DNA of 64,000 nt from JACNKV01 sp964422145 (GCA_964422145.1 CAYQZV010000008.1:38164-102163), one strand, 5' to 3'. Shown: positions 43,348 to 54,100, counted from the first letter of the stretch. Notes: a model not told the origin generated them from the letters alone. Numbers and translations: made by a program.

Positions 43348-43839
43348 TTATTCGATTGATTGTTCCATTGAATAAATAATGGTTTGGTCATCTTTTGTGA
43401 AGATCAATTCTTTTGATGACAATGATGAAATCACACCGCCGGCAATTGAATCTCCTTCGACGACGTTATAAAATTGACCTCGATACTGAACATTCGCCAT
43501 AGCGGGACCGCTGATCGTTTGAACAATCTGATTGACAATGATTCGGCGGCTGCTGCTGGCAAATGCAAAATCTAAACCTTCAAGAACGATGACATTGCTC
43601 AGATCAGTCGGGATCTGATCAAGAGCAAATTCGGCTTCCTCTCGTTGTTGAAGATTCGCTTCTAAACTGGATACTTTCCGTTGAAATACTTGGTCAGTCC
43701 CAATTTCTTCAGATCGATATACGTCCCATAGGTCGTTTGTTTCTTGATGTCGCTGAAATAATTGATACCCGGTATACAAGATCAATAGTGCTGACATTGA
43801 TAGTAAAAGGGTCCAAAAGAATTTTAACCGTAAATTCAT
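43348..43839 (-). CDS. pilP: PilP-like pilus assembly protein
   Basis: A 163-aa protein with an N-terminal membrane anchor (FFWTLLLSMSALLILYTGYQ). A short coiled region follows, then a C-terminal beta domain resembling PilP/GspC HR domains (SGPAMANVQYRGQFYNVVEG, SSLSSKELIFTKDDQTIIY). It lies in the pilN-O-P-Q order, 20 bases upstream of pilQ. It should link the inner-membrane PilNO complex to PilQ. Sequence similarity is weak, so the call depends largely on position. Confidence 0.65.
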   Translation of the reverse strand: MNLRLKFFWTLLLSMSALLILYTGYQLFQRHQETNDLWDVYRSEEIGTDQVFQRKVSSLEANLQQREEAEFALDQIPTDLSNVIVLEGLDFAFASSSRRIIVNQIVQTISGPAMANVQYRGQFYNVVEGDSIAGGVISSLSSKELIFTKDDQTIIYSMEQSIE

Positions 43840-43843
43840 AAGA

Positions 43844-44401
43844 TTAACTTCTAGCTTTCTTTAATGTAACCACAGATAAGATCATTTTTACTCTGAGATT
43901 TAATAACTGATTAACGTTAGTCATTGTCGTAAGTCGGTCTAAACCGTTATCGACATAAAATTCTTCAATATTGATGATTCGTTCGTTTCGTTCTAATTCG
44001 GTAATAAATTTTCCAAGATTTTCATAGGTGCTCGCAAATAAAAGTTCATAAGGAACTAAAATTGTGTTTTTCTCTTTATCTTTCGTCTTGGGTTTGATTT
44101 CTAAAACGGTAATATCAAGGTCATTCATTATGTCCGTCAGATTATTTAAAAACGGCATTGAGGCTGTCTGGCTTTTTTCTTCATCCTGTCCAATTTCAAG
44201 ATTATGCTCAAAGACACTATACACACGATGTAAACTTTGTGAAAGAATCTGCGCAGTGATAAACTTCTCATTCACGATACGCTGTTCTTCTTCTAAATCA
44301 ACGATATTGTCAGGGATTCCTTCATAATAAAATGTACTTCCAACCCAATACAGTACGGAAAAAACAACCAAGAAACTTACAAATATTATATTTCTTTTCA
44401 T
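43844..44401 (-). CDS. pilO: PilO-like pilus assembly protein
   Basis: A 185-aa protein with an N-terminal TM (IIFVSFLVVFSVLYWVGSTF), a coiled-coil helix (VDLEEEQRIVNEKFITAQIL), and a C-terminal ferredoxin-like fold with VPYELLFASTYENLGKFITE and LERNERIINIEEFYVD, the typical PilO/GspM block. It dimerises with PilN in the periplasm to form the alignment complex. Spacing to pilN is six bases and to pilP four bases. Confidence 0.8.
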   Translation of the reverse strand: MKRNIIFVSFLVVFSVLYWVGSTFYYEGIPDNIVDLEEEQRIVNEKFITAQILSQSLHRVYSVFEHNLEIGQDEEKSQTASMPFLNNLTDIMNDLDITVLEIKPKTKDKEKNTILVPYELLFASTYENLGKFITELERNERIINIEEFYVDNGLDRLTTMTNVNQLLNLRVKMILSVVTLKKARS

Positions 44402-44407
44402 CGGTAC

Positions 44408-45001
44408 TTACTTCCTCTTTACCTGTTTTTTATCCAATGCAACCACCTTGAATGACAACATTTCCTGCCCTTTAGACCGAACCCGTTCAGAATTCAAAAA
44501 GGTAATGGTTTTAAAATCATTTGCAAATTCTTCAGTATTTTGCAGTAAGTCGATAAAATGATCAATTACCTTAAATTCTTTCTCACCTGAATGCAGTTTT
44601 GAGATCGCAGAGATAATGAGCCGTTGGTTTTTAAATTCTATTTCGGTCACAGCCATATCATCCGGGGTAATCTCTGCTAATATTTTGAGTTTCGGTGCCC
44701 ATAATTTTTGATTGGTTTCCAAATCATAAAGCTGTTGGATATCCCTTTTTGAAATATCGATTTGCCCTTCTCTCTGTAAAGCAGCAGTATCGTCTTTGAT
44801 CTTATCAATCCTTGCGATTCGTTCTTGCTGAAGCTGCAAAATATCAAAGCTGTTTTTGTATGCAAAGTAGCTTAGAATACAAAATACGCTGATAACAACT
44901 CCAAACAGCAACCATCGGTTTCGCTCTAATTTATGTTCGTGTAACTGAGCCTTACTGATAGTTTGGTTTAAATTGATGATGATGAATTTTTGATTGGCCA
45001 T
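44408..45001 (-). CDS. pilN: PilN-like pilus assembly protein
   Basis: A 197-aa protein beginning with a PilN-type cytoplasmic stretch (FIIINLNQ) that contacts PilM, then a TM (WLLFGVVISVFCILSYFAY), a coiled coil and a ferredoxin-like domain (LAEITPDDMAVTEIEFKNQR). The position between pilM and pilO fits. It is the inner-membrane partner of PilO and PilM. Similarity is modest apart from the N-terminal INLN motif. Confidence 0.75.
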   Translation of the reverse strand: MANQKFIIINLNQTISKAQLHEHKLERNRWLLFGVVISVFCILSYFAYKNSFDILQLQQERIARIDKIKDDTAALQREGQIDISKRDIQQLYDLETNQKLWAPKLKILAEITPDDMAVTEIEFKNQRLIISAISKLHSGEKEFKVIDHFIDLLQNTEEFANDFKTITFLNSERVRSKGQEMLSFKVVALDKKQVKRK

Positions 45002-45060
45002 TATGATGAATTTCTATTGATAATGTTTAGAGAAGGTGTTGACTCAAATAAGATCCTGAA

Positions 45061-46116
45061 TTATATCAGACCGCGCAGCCCCAGCCCAACGGCTATGGCG
45101 TATTGTGAGGGATTTTCAACATCTTGGTTTACATTCATCCCTGTTAATGGATTTAGAATTTCAATATCAACATTCAAATGCTCAGCAATAAACTCCTTTA
45201 ATCCTATAAAGGAAGCAGACCCTCCGGTTAGATATAGTTTATTAAAATACGCTTGGTTACTTGTTTTAATGTAATAACGGAGTGTTTTACGTAACTCATC
45301 AACAAACTGTGTACAGACAGATTTTTCAGCCACTTGGATACTAAAAGTATCTTCTGCCCTGTTTTCTGATGAATCTTCTGAGTGAATTGAATTGATCCCT
45401 TTTGTCAGTTTCATTTCTTCTGCGGATACTTGATCTATGTTATTTCGACGTGCAATCGATTTGGTAAAATGATACCCTCCGAAATTTAATTCTCTAAAAT
45501 AGAATCGTTGATTTTTTCCCCATACGACAACAGATGTGGTTTGATTCCCGATATTCATAATAATATCCACACCCTCTTTTGCCTGTTCATGACTTGCTAG
45601 ATAACAATTGACCATTGCGATCGGATCTGCATCAAACACGCCGTTATTGAATCCGGCTCCTGTTAAAATTTCGTTATGCTGTTTGACTAAATTTTTGGTC
45701 GTCGCAATCATAATCACATTGATCTTATCCAATTCTTTTGGGTCGTGTCCAATCACATGGAAATCCAAAACAGCTTCTGTTCCATCCAGAGGGATATGTT
45801 TCTTCGCTTCAAATTCTAACGACGCAGCCAGCTCATCATTGGACATCTCTAATGTTGTTATTTGCTTCACACTGATGTGGGAACCGGATAACGATGAAAC
45901 GGCGTGCTTATATTTCTTCGGGGATATCTTTAATTCTTTACACAGATCCTGAATAGCTGCAACCCATTGGGATTTTGTAATGTTTTCCGGATCAAATGTA
46001 TTCAGATCATGATGGATTTGCCTTGAACCGATCTTTTGGACGGTATAACCGGAAGATGTCTTTTCAAGCTGCACAATTTTTATGCTGTCATAACCAATGT
46101 CAATTCCGAGATTCAT
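45061..46116 (-). CDS. pilM: Type IV pilus actin-like protein PilM
   Basis: A 351-aa PilM of the actin/FtsA-like ATPase fold. N-terminal MNLGIDIGYDSIKIVQLEKT carries the phosphate-1 loop. Next are LEFEAKKHIPLDGTEAVLDF, the PilM signature, an adenosine region (VDIIMNIGNQTTSVVV) and YLTGGSASFIGLKEFI. It sits on the cytoplasmic side and binds the PilN N-terminus. The gene has a 59-base gap to pilN. Confidence 0.93.
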   Translation of the reverse strand: MNLGIDIGYDSIKIVQLEKTSSGYTVQKIGSRQIHHDLNTFDPENITKSQWVAAIQDLCKELKISPKKYKHAVSSLSGSHISVKQITTLEMSNDELAASLEFEAKKHIPLDGTEAVLDFHVIGHDPKELDKINVIMIATTKNLVKQHNEILTGAGFNNGVFDADPIAMVNCYLASHEQAKEGVDIIMNIGNQTTSVVVWGKNQRFYFRELNFGGYHFTKSIARRNNIDQVSAEEMKLTKGINSIHSEDSSENRAEDTFSIQVAEKSVCTQFVDELRKTLRYYIKTSNQAYFNKLYLTGGSASFIGLKEFIAEHLNVDIEILNPLTGMNVNQDVENPSQYAIAVGLGLRGLI

Positions 46117-46164
46117 CTATCCTATTTCCTAACTTATCTATTATTGCACTTATGTATTAAACGA

Positions 46165-48051
46165 TTATGGGCCGACGAGGTAATTTTCTATAGTAATATC
46201 AAATTCATCTGCATTTTCACTGCAGTCAAGATCTTCAGGATAAAGCGGCGGGTCAATACATTTAAGATTTCCATCATAAAAATATTCTTTATCCATACCA
46301 ACACCGGGGTAGACATCATATGGGCCAGGTAAATTACGTTCCATGTAACCTCTGTATTTTTGAACAATCCCACCCCAAAGTTTAACTGATCCCCTTATAT
46401 CTGAATTTCCAGTTATTCCTCCAAACAAATCCGGACCTCGTCCATCTCCATGTGGTGGATCATGATATCCGGTTAATGTATTTTGCCAGTAATGCATCGC
46501 AAATGATTCATTAAAAGCGATGATATGTGCATGGATTATCACATTCCCATTTATATTATTTCCGGCACCATTTTCCAATGTATTTGCAACATAAACATTG
46601 GCACCTGATACCAATCCCATAATATTGTCAGATCCTCCGATGCAGTCTTCGTTCGGTTGGTATGCATCTCCTGATATATCTCCATTCATTGGAGAATCAG
46701 CTTTCCGAATATTATCAGTGATCCAAATATTGCACCATACTGTGTCAAGCGGTGCTGATGCGTTCGACGGCCAAGCATGACGTCGGTAAGGTAAATATTC
46801 ATCAGTTACAACCGTAAATTGACCGTTGTAAATACCTTTTACTCTGACAGGACCACCTTTTACATATAAGACAATTGGACCTGACGGGTAAATATCAATA
46901 GGATACCCCGGTACAATATTATATTCAGTTGGCTCAAAATCAAAATGATGAAAACCGTGTGTTCCACGAATAGTAGGATTCATTAATGTCTCATTACCTG
47001 AGGATGAAACCCATTTTGCATGATAATTGTTCATTGCATTATCATACAAATCACAGGTTCGGAGATCATTCGGGTCATGACTATAAGGCGGGTTAAACGG
47101 ATTATACCCATCAAGGTCGGATGGTAACGGATTCGCAATATTACCGGCATAAACGTTTAAATGCGGGGGCATTAAATACCACCATTGATTCACATTCACA
47201 CGCTCATCCGGATAAAAGGTGATCTCGGTCATTATAAGAGTATCTCTATTCGCGGAACCGGGCGACCATTTCATCTTAGCTGTTGCATCAAATTCATAAT
47301 CGGCAAATGTTTTCATCCGTTCATAACCCGGAGGAGGTAGGCAAACTGTTTTCATTGTGTCTAAGGGTGGGTCGCCCTGAAACACCTGATTCACATTACA
47401 ACTTCCCATATCAGGGAAGTTCACGTTTCCATCTCTATCTTTAGTTAGCCACACTGTACTTGTAAATGTCGGACAGCCATATTGACTCATCACAAATCTT
47501 CCATTCGATTGGATATTTCCACCGCCTAAATTATCACCGGCACCAAATTTTACTTCTCGTCTTTCATCGCCGTTAAAAACAAAGGGTGCCCCGCCGGCTT
47601 TTTCATCATCGGTTAAATACATATATTTTGCCAACGATGAGATTGGATTAAATCTTAAAGAAAAATGTTCTTTGATCGTGACTTCCTGCCCCAGTACATT
47701 TTTCACGGTAGACATGCCGACGCTAGACCCGGAGCGAACAATTCGATTATTTTCATTCGTACGCTGATGGACAGTTACATCCGTATAGCTTCCCATTCCG
47801 GTAATGTGATAGATATCATCATACACTTTTAGAGAATCATTGAAATCCCTGCTGACAATATCTTTATATCCTCTCTCGACAAAACCCGTTTCAGCGTTAT
47901 AAGAGGCTTTTGCGGTAGCAATTCTTACATCAACGCGCCATTTTTCATTGAAAGCTTTTGTAATGAAGGTCAGAGTAATCACGACTCCGATTAATGCGAA
48001 AACGATTGCAGTTGGCAGGATAAATCCATTTGTCTGTTTCAAATACCTCAT
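46165..48051 (-). CDS. PilX-like pilus protein with a large extracellular domain
   Basis: A 628-aa protein. Residues 1-35 are a pilin-like hydrophobic N-terminus (NGFILPTAIVFALIGVVITL) without the Glu5 of true pilins, as in PilX/GspK-like proteins, followed by AKASYNAETGFVERGYKD. From about residue 150 it holds a large domain (YLTDDEKAGGAPFVFNGDER, VNQWWYLMPPHLNVYAGNIA, GPVRVKGIYNGQFTVVTDEY, GLVSGANVYVANTLENGAGN). That same domain occurs in the sorting-domain protein at 55713-57503. It overlaps the upstream minor prepilin gene by ATGA-type coupling. It is probably a pilus-tip protein or adhesin; the role is inferred. Confidence 0.75.
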   Translation of the reverse strand: MRYLKQTNGFILPTAIVFALIGVVITLTFITKAFNEKWRVDVRIATAKASYNAETGFVERGYKDIVSRDFNDSLKVYDDIYHITGMGSYTDVTVHQRTNENNRIVRSGSSVGMSTVKNVLGQEVTIKEHFSLRFNPISSLAKYMYLTDDEKAGGAPFVFNGDERREVKFGAGDNLGGGNIQSNGRFVMSQYGCPTFTSTVWLTKDRDGNVNFPDMGSCNVNQVFQGDPPLDTMKTVCLPPPGYERMKTFADYEFDATAKMKWSPGSANRDTLIMTEITFYPDERVNVNQWWYLMPPHLNVYAGNIANPLPSDLDGYNPFNPPYSHDPNDLRTCDLYDNAMNNYHAKWVSSSGNETLMNPTIRGTHGFHHFDFEPTEYNIVPGYPIDIYPSGPIVLYVKGGPVRVKGIYNGQFTVVTDEYLPYRRHAWPSNASAPLDTVWCNIWITDNIRKADSPMNGDISGDAYQPNEDCIGGSDNIMGLVSGANVYVANTLENGAGNNINGNVIIHAHIIAFNESFAMHYWQNTLTGYHDPPHGDGRGPDLFGGITGNSDIRGSVKLWGGIVQKYRGYMERNLPGPYDVYPGVGMDKEYFYDGNLKCIDPPLYPEDLDCSENADEFDITIENYLVGP

Positions 48052-48617
48052 AAGAAAGATCTCCTGTATTTGGAGGGGGAAAACACTTCCCGTTCACTGG
48101 TAATCGTTTTCAGCACTTTATTTCTTCTGAATTTATCAACATGATCAACAGAAAATTGGACATTATACGTTGCATTTTTCACTTTTGAATCAGAATACAT
48201 CGGCCAATCCGTTGGAGTATTGCACGAAAAATCAGCAATTTTCCAAATTCGGTTTCCATCTTTATCTTTTAACCGAAAATGGCCTATGGGTTTTCCGTTT
48301 TTTAAAATTCCCTCTGTCTCACTAACCGTGTAAGTCACGCGATTATTACCACCCAAATCCACAATTATCTTTTGGTACATTCCATACATTGAATACGATA
48401 TATCTTTTGATGCTCGGATCGAATAAGCAATATCATCTAAAGCCCGTTCGCAATATTTATCCATGTCGCTTTGGAGAGTCTCTTGTACTATATGATGATT
48501 AATCTCTCCAAAAATGTAGATCAACGATGACAACGATGTCAATGATATCACAACGGTTGCAATCAACTCTACAAGAGTAAATCCGGATTGAGATTTATTT
48601 TTATTCATGGGCATCAT
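48048..48617 (-). CDS. Minor prepilin (PilW/PilV-like)
   Basis: A 189-aa prepilin with a type III signal: NKNKSQSG before the cleavage site, then FTLVELIATVVISLTSLSSL, with Glu5 of the mature part present. The C-terminal domain is beta-rich (VTYTVSETEGILKNGKPIGH, YNVQFSVDHVDKFRRNKVLK). Minor pilins prime pilus assembly. Its start overlaps the upstream prepilin stop by ATGA, and its own stop overlaps the PilX-like start. Confidence 0.85.
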   Translation of the reverse strand: MMPMNKNKSQSGFTLVELIATVVISLTSLSSLIYIFGEINHHIVQETLQSDMDKYCERALDDIAYSIRASKDISYSMYGMYQKIIVDLGGNNRVTYTVSETEGILKNGKPIGHFRLKDKDGNRIWKIADFSCNTPTDWPMYSDSKVKNATYNVQFSVDHVDKFRRNKVLKTITSEREVFSPSKYRRSFL

Positions 48618-49060
48618 ATGTGAAACTTCAGCTGCTTTGTATTAAACTTGATCGTCTTCACTTTATCTCCGCCCACCGTATTATCTTTCCATTCTATCCA
48701 TGTATTGACTTTATAATAAACAGAAAACTCGCCCGAATCGGTCGCACGTTTAATTCTTCGAAATAGTTTTCCTGTCACTACAGGATTGTTGTCTTGGTCC
48801 TTTAATAAAATGACTGTCTCTCCATTGACATTACTTGAACTGACAGATGAGATTTTTCCTGCGGCTGCCATGCTTTTCCAATAATCCGTATATATCTTTA
48901 ATTCTTCAAAAGCTTTCTCACGTAAGCGAATTGAATTCAATGTAGATTGTGCTTTGGATACGCCCAACATGATGGCGGTAGCTGCAATCACAGTGATCAT
49001 CACCCCTGTCATCGCTTCGACCAGCGTAAATCCTGATTCTCTATTGACAGTTCGCAGCAC
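48614..49060 (-). CDS. Minor prepilin (FimT/PilV-like)
   Basis: A 148-aa prepilin starting with GTG at 49060, which overlaps the pilT stop by one base (TAGTG). The signal is NRESG followed by FTLVEAMTGVMITVIAATAI, with Glu5 present. The C-terminus is a small domain (VYYKVNTWIEWKDNTVGGDK). It is the first of two coupled minor prepilin genes and overlaps the next by ATGA. Confidence 0.83.
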   Translation of the reverse strand: MLRTVNRESGFTLVEAMTGVMITVIAATAIMLGVSKAQSTLNSIRLREKAFEELKIYTDYWKSMAAAGKISSVSSSNVNGETVILLKDQDNNPVVTGKLFRRIKRATDSGEFSVYYKVNTWIEWKDNTVGGDKVKTIKFNTKQLKFHI

Positions 49061-50118
49061 TAAAAGATGCCTTTTTCGAATAATTCCGGTTTATCAGCAA
49101 TATACATCGCATCTGCTCGGGTAATCATACCCTGCTGCAAGAGTCGCTGTAAATCCTGATCCAGGCTTTGCATCCCTTCATGACCGCCCGACTGAATAAG
49201 CGAAGGAATCTGATAGATTTTATCTTCACGGATCAGGTTTTTCACTGCTGAATTTGCGGTCATAACTTCCCCTGCAGGGATTCGGCCGTTCTTATCGCGT
49301 GTCGGCAATAATTTTTGAGCGATCACTGCTTCCAAACTCTCTGATAACATGGAACGGATCTGCCCTTTTTGTGCAGCGGGAAATACGTCAATGATACGAT
49401 CTATCGTCTTAACAGCACTGGATGTGTGCAACGTAGACAAGACTAAGTGTCCTGTCTCAGCAGCAGTCAAGGCCAACTGGATTGTTTCAAGATCTCGCAT
49501 CTCTCCCACCAGAATCACGTCCGGGTCTTCACGAAGTGCCGAGCGAAGTGCATTCGCAAAGCTGAGTGTTGACTGACCCAATTCACGCTGGTTGATCAAT
49601 GAATTCTTCGATTCATGATAATACTCTACCGGATCTTCGATCGTTATAATATGTGCATTTTTATGCTCATTAATATAGTCGATCATCGCTGCCAAGGTTG
49701 TCGATTTTCCGCATCCCGTGGGACCCGTAAGAAGGATGAGCCCTTTATCCTGCATGGCCAACTGATTTATAATCGGTGGTAAATGCAGCTCCTCCGACGT
49801 TAATATAACAGACGGGATGGTTCGAAATACAGCTGACAACCCATTAATCTGATGAAAGAAATTTACACGAAACCGTCCGCGGCCTTCCAGTTTGGTCGAA
49901 AAGTCGATTTCAAGACGTTCGGCGAACATCGATTTTTGATTATCATTCAAAACATCATCGCGAATACGGAGCATTGTATCTTTATCCATCACCGGGAGTT
50001 GAAGTTTTTTCATCTCTCCGTGGATGCGTACCATCGGGACTGATCCGACACTCAAATGCAGATCGGATGCCTCAGAATCTAAAGCATACCGTAAAAGATC
50101 GTAAATAGAGAGCGTCAT
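49060..50118 (-). CDS. pilT: Type IV pilus retraction ATPase PilT
   Basis: A 352-aa PilT. N-terminal PAS-like part (LSIYDLLRYALDSEASDLHL) is followed by Walker A GPTGCGKST, Asp box IITIEDPVEY, Walker B VILVGEMRDLETIQLAL, His box LVLSTLHTSSAVKTIDRIID and the PilT-type C-terminal AVKNLIREDKIYQIPSLIQS retraction motif (AIRNLIRE-like). There is no zinc module. It drives pilus retraction. It follows pilA with a three-base gap. Confidence 0.95.
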   Translation of the reverse strand: MTLSIYDLLRYALDSEASDLHLSVGSVPMVRIHGEMKKLQLPVMDKDTMLRIRDDVLNDNQKSMFAERLEIDFSTKLEGRGRFRVNFFHQINGLSAVFRTIPSVILTSEELHLPPIINQLAMQDKGLILLTGPTGCGKSTTLAAMIDYINEHKNAHIITIEDPVEYYHESKNSLINQRELGQSTLSFANALRSALREDPDVILVGEMRDLETIQLALTAAETGHLVLSTLHTSSAVKTIDRIIDVFPAAQKGQIRSMLSESLEAVIAQKLLPTRDKNGRIPAGEVMTANSAVKNLIREDKIYQIPSLIQSGGHEGMQSLDQDLQRLLQQGMITRADAMYIADKPELFEKGIF

Positions 50119-50121
50119 ATA

Positions 50122-50550
50122 TTACTGTTCTTCGCGCTGTCCATAACCGGTAAATTCACCGGATTCAAGATCGTAAGAGACCATATGACCTTCTCCACCC
50201 TTCATACCGGATAAACTGGTTGCTGAAACTGTCCCGGTCATGAGTCCGTCTGCTTCGGTTAAATCCAACTCAAAGGACCATTTATTCTGTGTGGACATTT
50301 TGATATTTAAATATCCTTCATCCTGCATCGTTTGAATATCAGAGGGAGGTGTGCCGTTTTCCTGTAAATAGATCTCTGAATTTTCTACGATATTTTTAAT
50401 ATTCACTTTTGCGTCAGCAGCGTAACTTCTTTTGACATAATCTAAATAAGTAGGAATAGCGACACTTGCCAAAATTCCAATAATCACAACCACAATCAGA
50501 ATTTCTACCAAAGTAAATCCTTCTTGCAGTTTTTTCCTTAATTCCTTCAT
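50122..50550 (-). CDS. pilA: Major type IV pilin PilA
   Basis: A 142-aa pilin. The leader MKELRKKLQEG is cut after Gly11; the mature start FTLVEILIVVVIIGILASVA has Glu5. IPTYLDYVKRSYAADAKVNI continues the alpha-1 helix, and the C-terminus is a short globular domain rich in Gly/Ser without a Cys pair. It is the first gene of the pilus operon, with AGGAGAACAA before the ATG. No sigma-54 type promoter is apparent in the 160-base gap upstream. Confidence 0.93.
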   Translation of the reverse strand: MKELRKKLQEGFTLVEILIVVVIIGILASVAIPTYLDYVKRSYAADAKVNIKNIVENSEIYLQENGTPPSDIQTMQDEGYLNIKMSTQNKWSFELDLTEADGLMTGTVSATSLSGMKGGEGHMVSYDLESGEFTGYGQREEQ

Positions 50551-50676
50551 TTGTTCTCCTCTTTAATAGATTGAATAAGAAATTTGATTGGAAATTTAAT
50601 GTAGATGAAACAACAATACCATGATTTTTTTTATAAATAATATGTATTTTTTTATAGTATATATGATGATTATTAA

Positions 50677-50699
50677 TGCATCCCGATTAACAAGATGCA
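50677..50699 (-). terminator. Short hairpin after the carbonic-anhydrase-like gene
   Basis: TGCATC/GATGCA with an 11-base loop lies 11-34 bases after the stop of the gene at 50711-51085, in the pilA upstream region. No strong T-run follows, so it is a weak terminator or a regulatory structure for pilA. Confidence 0.3.
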
Positions 50700-50710
50700 G
50701 GACAGGAGGG

Positions 50711-51085
50711 TTAAGCAATCTCAGTTACGGTTCCAGACAAAGTTGCCCAGAGAGATATGATCGTTATATTCGGATAATATTTCTGAAGATATTTTTTAGC
50801 ATTTTTTAAGTGCACAAGTTGATTACCTTTTTCAACTGGATTCCCCGCACAATCTTCATGGGCAACAACAGCAATCCCTTTTGAATAATGTTTTTCTATT
50901 GAAATCGAGATTCGATTGTGAATTGATTCAAGGATAGATTCGGAGGCTGCATCACTTAATAGTTTGACAGGACCCGGTTCTGTGATCACATCGACAAAGT
51001 CAACGTGAAATCGGTTTTTTAAATACATATTGACGGTATCCTGTACTCGTCCGTCCATGCAGTTGATGACTGTATAAAAACTCAT
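50711..51085 (-). CDS. Beta-carbonic-anhydrase-like zinc protein
   Basis: A 124-aa protein. N-terminal VINCMDGRVQ carries the Cys9-x-Asp11-x-Arg13 motif, and VVAHEDCAGNPVEKG gives His76 and Cys79. Cys, His, Cys plus the Asp-Arg dyad are the zinc site of beta-carbonic anhydrases. VDVITEPGPVKLL is typical of a short subfamily often annotated only as hypothetical. It lacks the C-terminal part of full carbonic anhydrases, so activity is uncertain. It is upstream of pilA but separated by 160 bases, probably its own transcript. Confidence 0.7.
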   Translation of the reverse strand: MSFYTVINCMDGRVQDTVNMYLKNRFHVDFVDVITEPGPVKLLSDAASESILESIHNRISISIEKHYSKGIAVVAHEDCAGNPVEKGNQLVHLKNAKKYLQKYYPNITIISLWATLSGTVTEIA

Positions 51086-51167
51086 TTTAATTCTACCTTA
51101 ATTGAAATCTGAAGAAGAATTTAATGAGACCTAAGCTTTTATCTAAAATAATATTACTATTACATAA

Positions 51168-54100
51168 TTATTTCAATAACACCAACTTCTTCGTCTCAAC
51201 AAAATCACCCGACTTCAGTTGATACAAATACATCCCTGAAGCAACAGAATTATTATTTGCATCCGTTCCGTTCCATATGATGCTGTAAGTTCCGGGTGAT
51301 ACTCTTCCACTCACCAACTCATATACCCGTCTACCCATTAAATCATAGATCGTGAGGGTTACGTAACTGTCTTCCGGCACATCGTAAACAATCGTAGTTG
51401 TCGGATTGAAAGGGTTGGGATAGTTTTGATGAAGTGCATATTCCGTTGGTAAAGAATTGATCCCGCCTTTGATCAGTTGATATTGACTGTTACCACCGGT
51501 GAGTATCAAGTTACCTTCTCTCTGAAGAATGTACTCATCTCCGCTTTTCGATATCAGCGTCCATGTTGTTCCGTCTTTAATTTCATATTGAAGATTGGTT
51601 TCATTGTTTGGACTCATGATCTCAATGATGCCGCCGTTCTCGGAGTGTTTCCAATCTCCGGTAAAACGAGCATCAAATGCTCCTGTTGGCGGTTTAGGCG
51701 GTAAGCTGTAGCTGAGTTTATCCTCTTCGGGGATTTCACCTCCAAAGTAAAGCGATTGATTATTGATGGTCAATATGTTCAGATCTGATGGAACAGTGAA
51801 TCTTTGTTTCGTTTGTTGTGGTCTGCCATACCCGGATACAATAACATCACCTGCTCCTGTACTGCGTACCCAATAGCCTTTACCGGGGTCTAATGTCTCA
51901 GATTCAATATAGCCCAAATCAAACCCGTATATCGTTCCCGGAATGATTAAATCATCCTGATCAACAATATGAACAACATTGGTTGAGTATGATACACCTG
52001 ATATCAGATTCCATCCTTCTAATAGTGAGATTACAACATTGTTGATCGGAGGACCTGTATACACACATGATCCTGCTTCTGAAAACCGATGCCAGTATCC
52101 GATCCCTGATATTAGTGTATCGGACAAGCTGTATCCATTAATAGGATGAAACGCATAAAGTGTGTTCTCAATAGCAGAAGGACAGGAATACTCATAAGCT
52201 GTTACCGGCGGACCGACAAGATTCCAGTCTTCATTATACTCAAAAACAACATCCGGTTGATATTCAAAGGCACCGATATCAATGGTTTCTCCTGCAATAC
52301 GGGGATTCCCGGCAAGATCATATTCAGGAAGGGTTACTCCGGGAGGTAAATCCAATGTCCCGGCATCACGGCATGGAGAAACCCATTGCAGGGTGTAATC
52401 TTGATTCCCGGCATCTGTAAAATAAGGAATCGTATCCATATTCCCTTCAAGCCAGTTCACGGTTGTATAATTATCGCTGTGAGTCGTATTACATTCTCCC
52501 CATGGATCTTTTCTGCATATTGCATCATAACCGCCCTCAATTAAGCTGTGACTTACATTTAAAATCACTTCCTCATCAGGAAAAGCTGAGATTGTAATTT
52601 CCCAATCTGTAGGATTCATAAAGATGGAGTTATAGATATTTCCATCAGCTAACATGGTTGTTTTCTCGGCGTAATTTCCAACAATCGTTGAATTAACGAT
52701 AAATATATCCTCCCATCTGCAACAATCCAGAAAGATATGATCCTGGACACTTATATTATCATGAATCAAACAACCAATCATATATTTAGGAGAGTTATAA
52801 AATTGTTGATCCCCAATACCGATAATAGAAGCTACATCTGGTCCATCAGGATTTAGAAACTGTTGAGCGGAGTTCCCAATCACTGTATTTTCTAACCAAA
52901 GAGTATCAGTACAGAAAAAATATAAGGCGACTTCCGCTGATGCACCGCCATCATAGCCTATCCCTCGAAGATTTTCGAAACGACAGTTTGATATTTTGCC
53001 ATTACCTTCACTGCATGAAATTCCTGCGGTAAACTTCGCAGTAATATCCTGTATAGTAACATGATCAAAAAGCAGATCGTTTGTATCATAGAAATGGATC
53101 GGCCACTTAGTATTATTTCCACAATCTTCTATAACCATATTACCCAGTGTAAAATTATCAACGTGTCTAATAAGTATTATATATCTACAATTCCAACTAC
53201 CTCCATTTAAGGTTAAGTTTTCAACAGTTGTATTATGAACACTATTAGAATGTAACATTGGCGATAAAGAATTATTAATCAAGATTGTGTTTGTTAAATC
53301 TTCACCGGATATTGTCACATAACTTTTTGGATTAATAGGAAAAATCTGCCCCTCATCCCAATGGTACTCTCCTGCAGCGACATGAACAGTTTTTGGATCA
53401 TCCGGGTCAGACTGTATCTTATGGACAGCATAGGCAATGGTTTTAAGCGGGTCTTCAGGTGTCAGTCCACTGTTCGTATCATCTCCGTCAGCAGATACAT
53501 AAAGATCTTGGTTCTCTAACTCCATCCATCCGTTAAGAATGTCAAATGTGAAGAAATCAGCATCGCCGTGTGGAGATAAATTATCATAAGCAAGAGCAAA
53601 ATATCCCTGATCCGGATTTATCACAGTAAATGTATCTAAAACAACATCTACCTGTAAGCAATCAATTGCCAATATATCTCGAGGATAATTGTTATAAACG
53701 TTACATCGATGATCAGAATCAAAAATAATATTCGTGGAGTTCTCCATTCTTATTCCATCCCCAATATTGTTTTTAACTGTTACTCCGCTTAAGAATACAT
53801 TTGATCGAGCTGAAAAAGACAGTCCACCGCCTGTCACAGCATAATTATTATAGATATTACAGTTAATGACACTAATACTGATATCAAGAGAGGTTAATAT
53901 CCCGCCCCCGCCGCTTTCACTGTGAACACTCACATAACTTCCATATCCATTGGTTAAGGTAAACCCTCGTATCACTGCATTTTGTTCGCTCTCTCGAAGT
54001 CTGATACAGCTCCCGGTTTGATTCCCGTCAATGATCGTAGAATCGATATAGTTTATTGATGGATCAATGATATCTAAACTGGCCAGTGTCAGATTATCCT

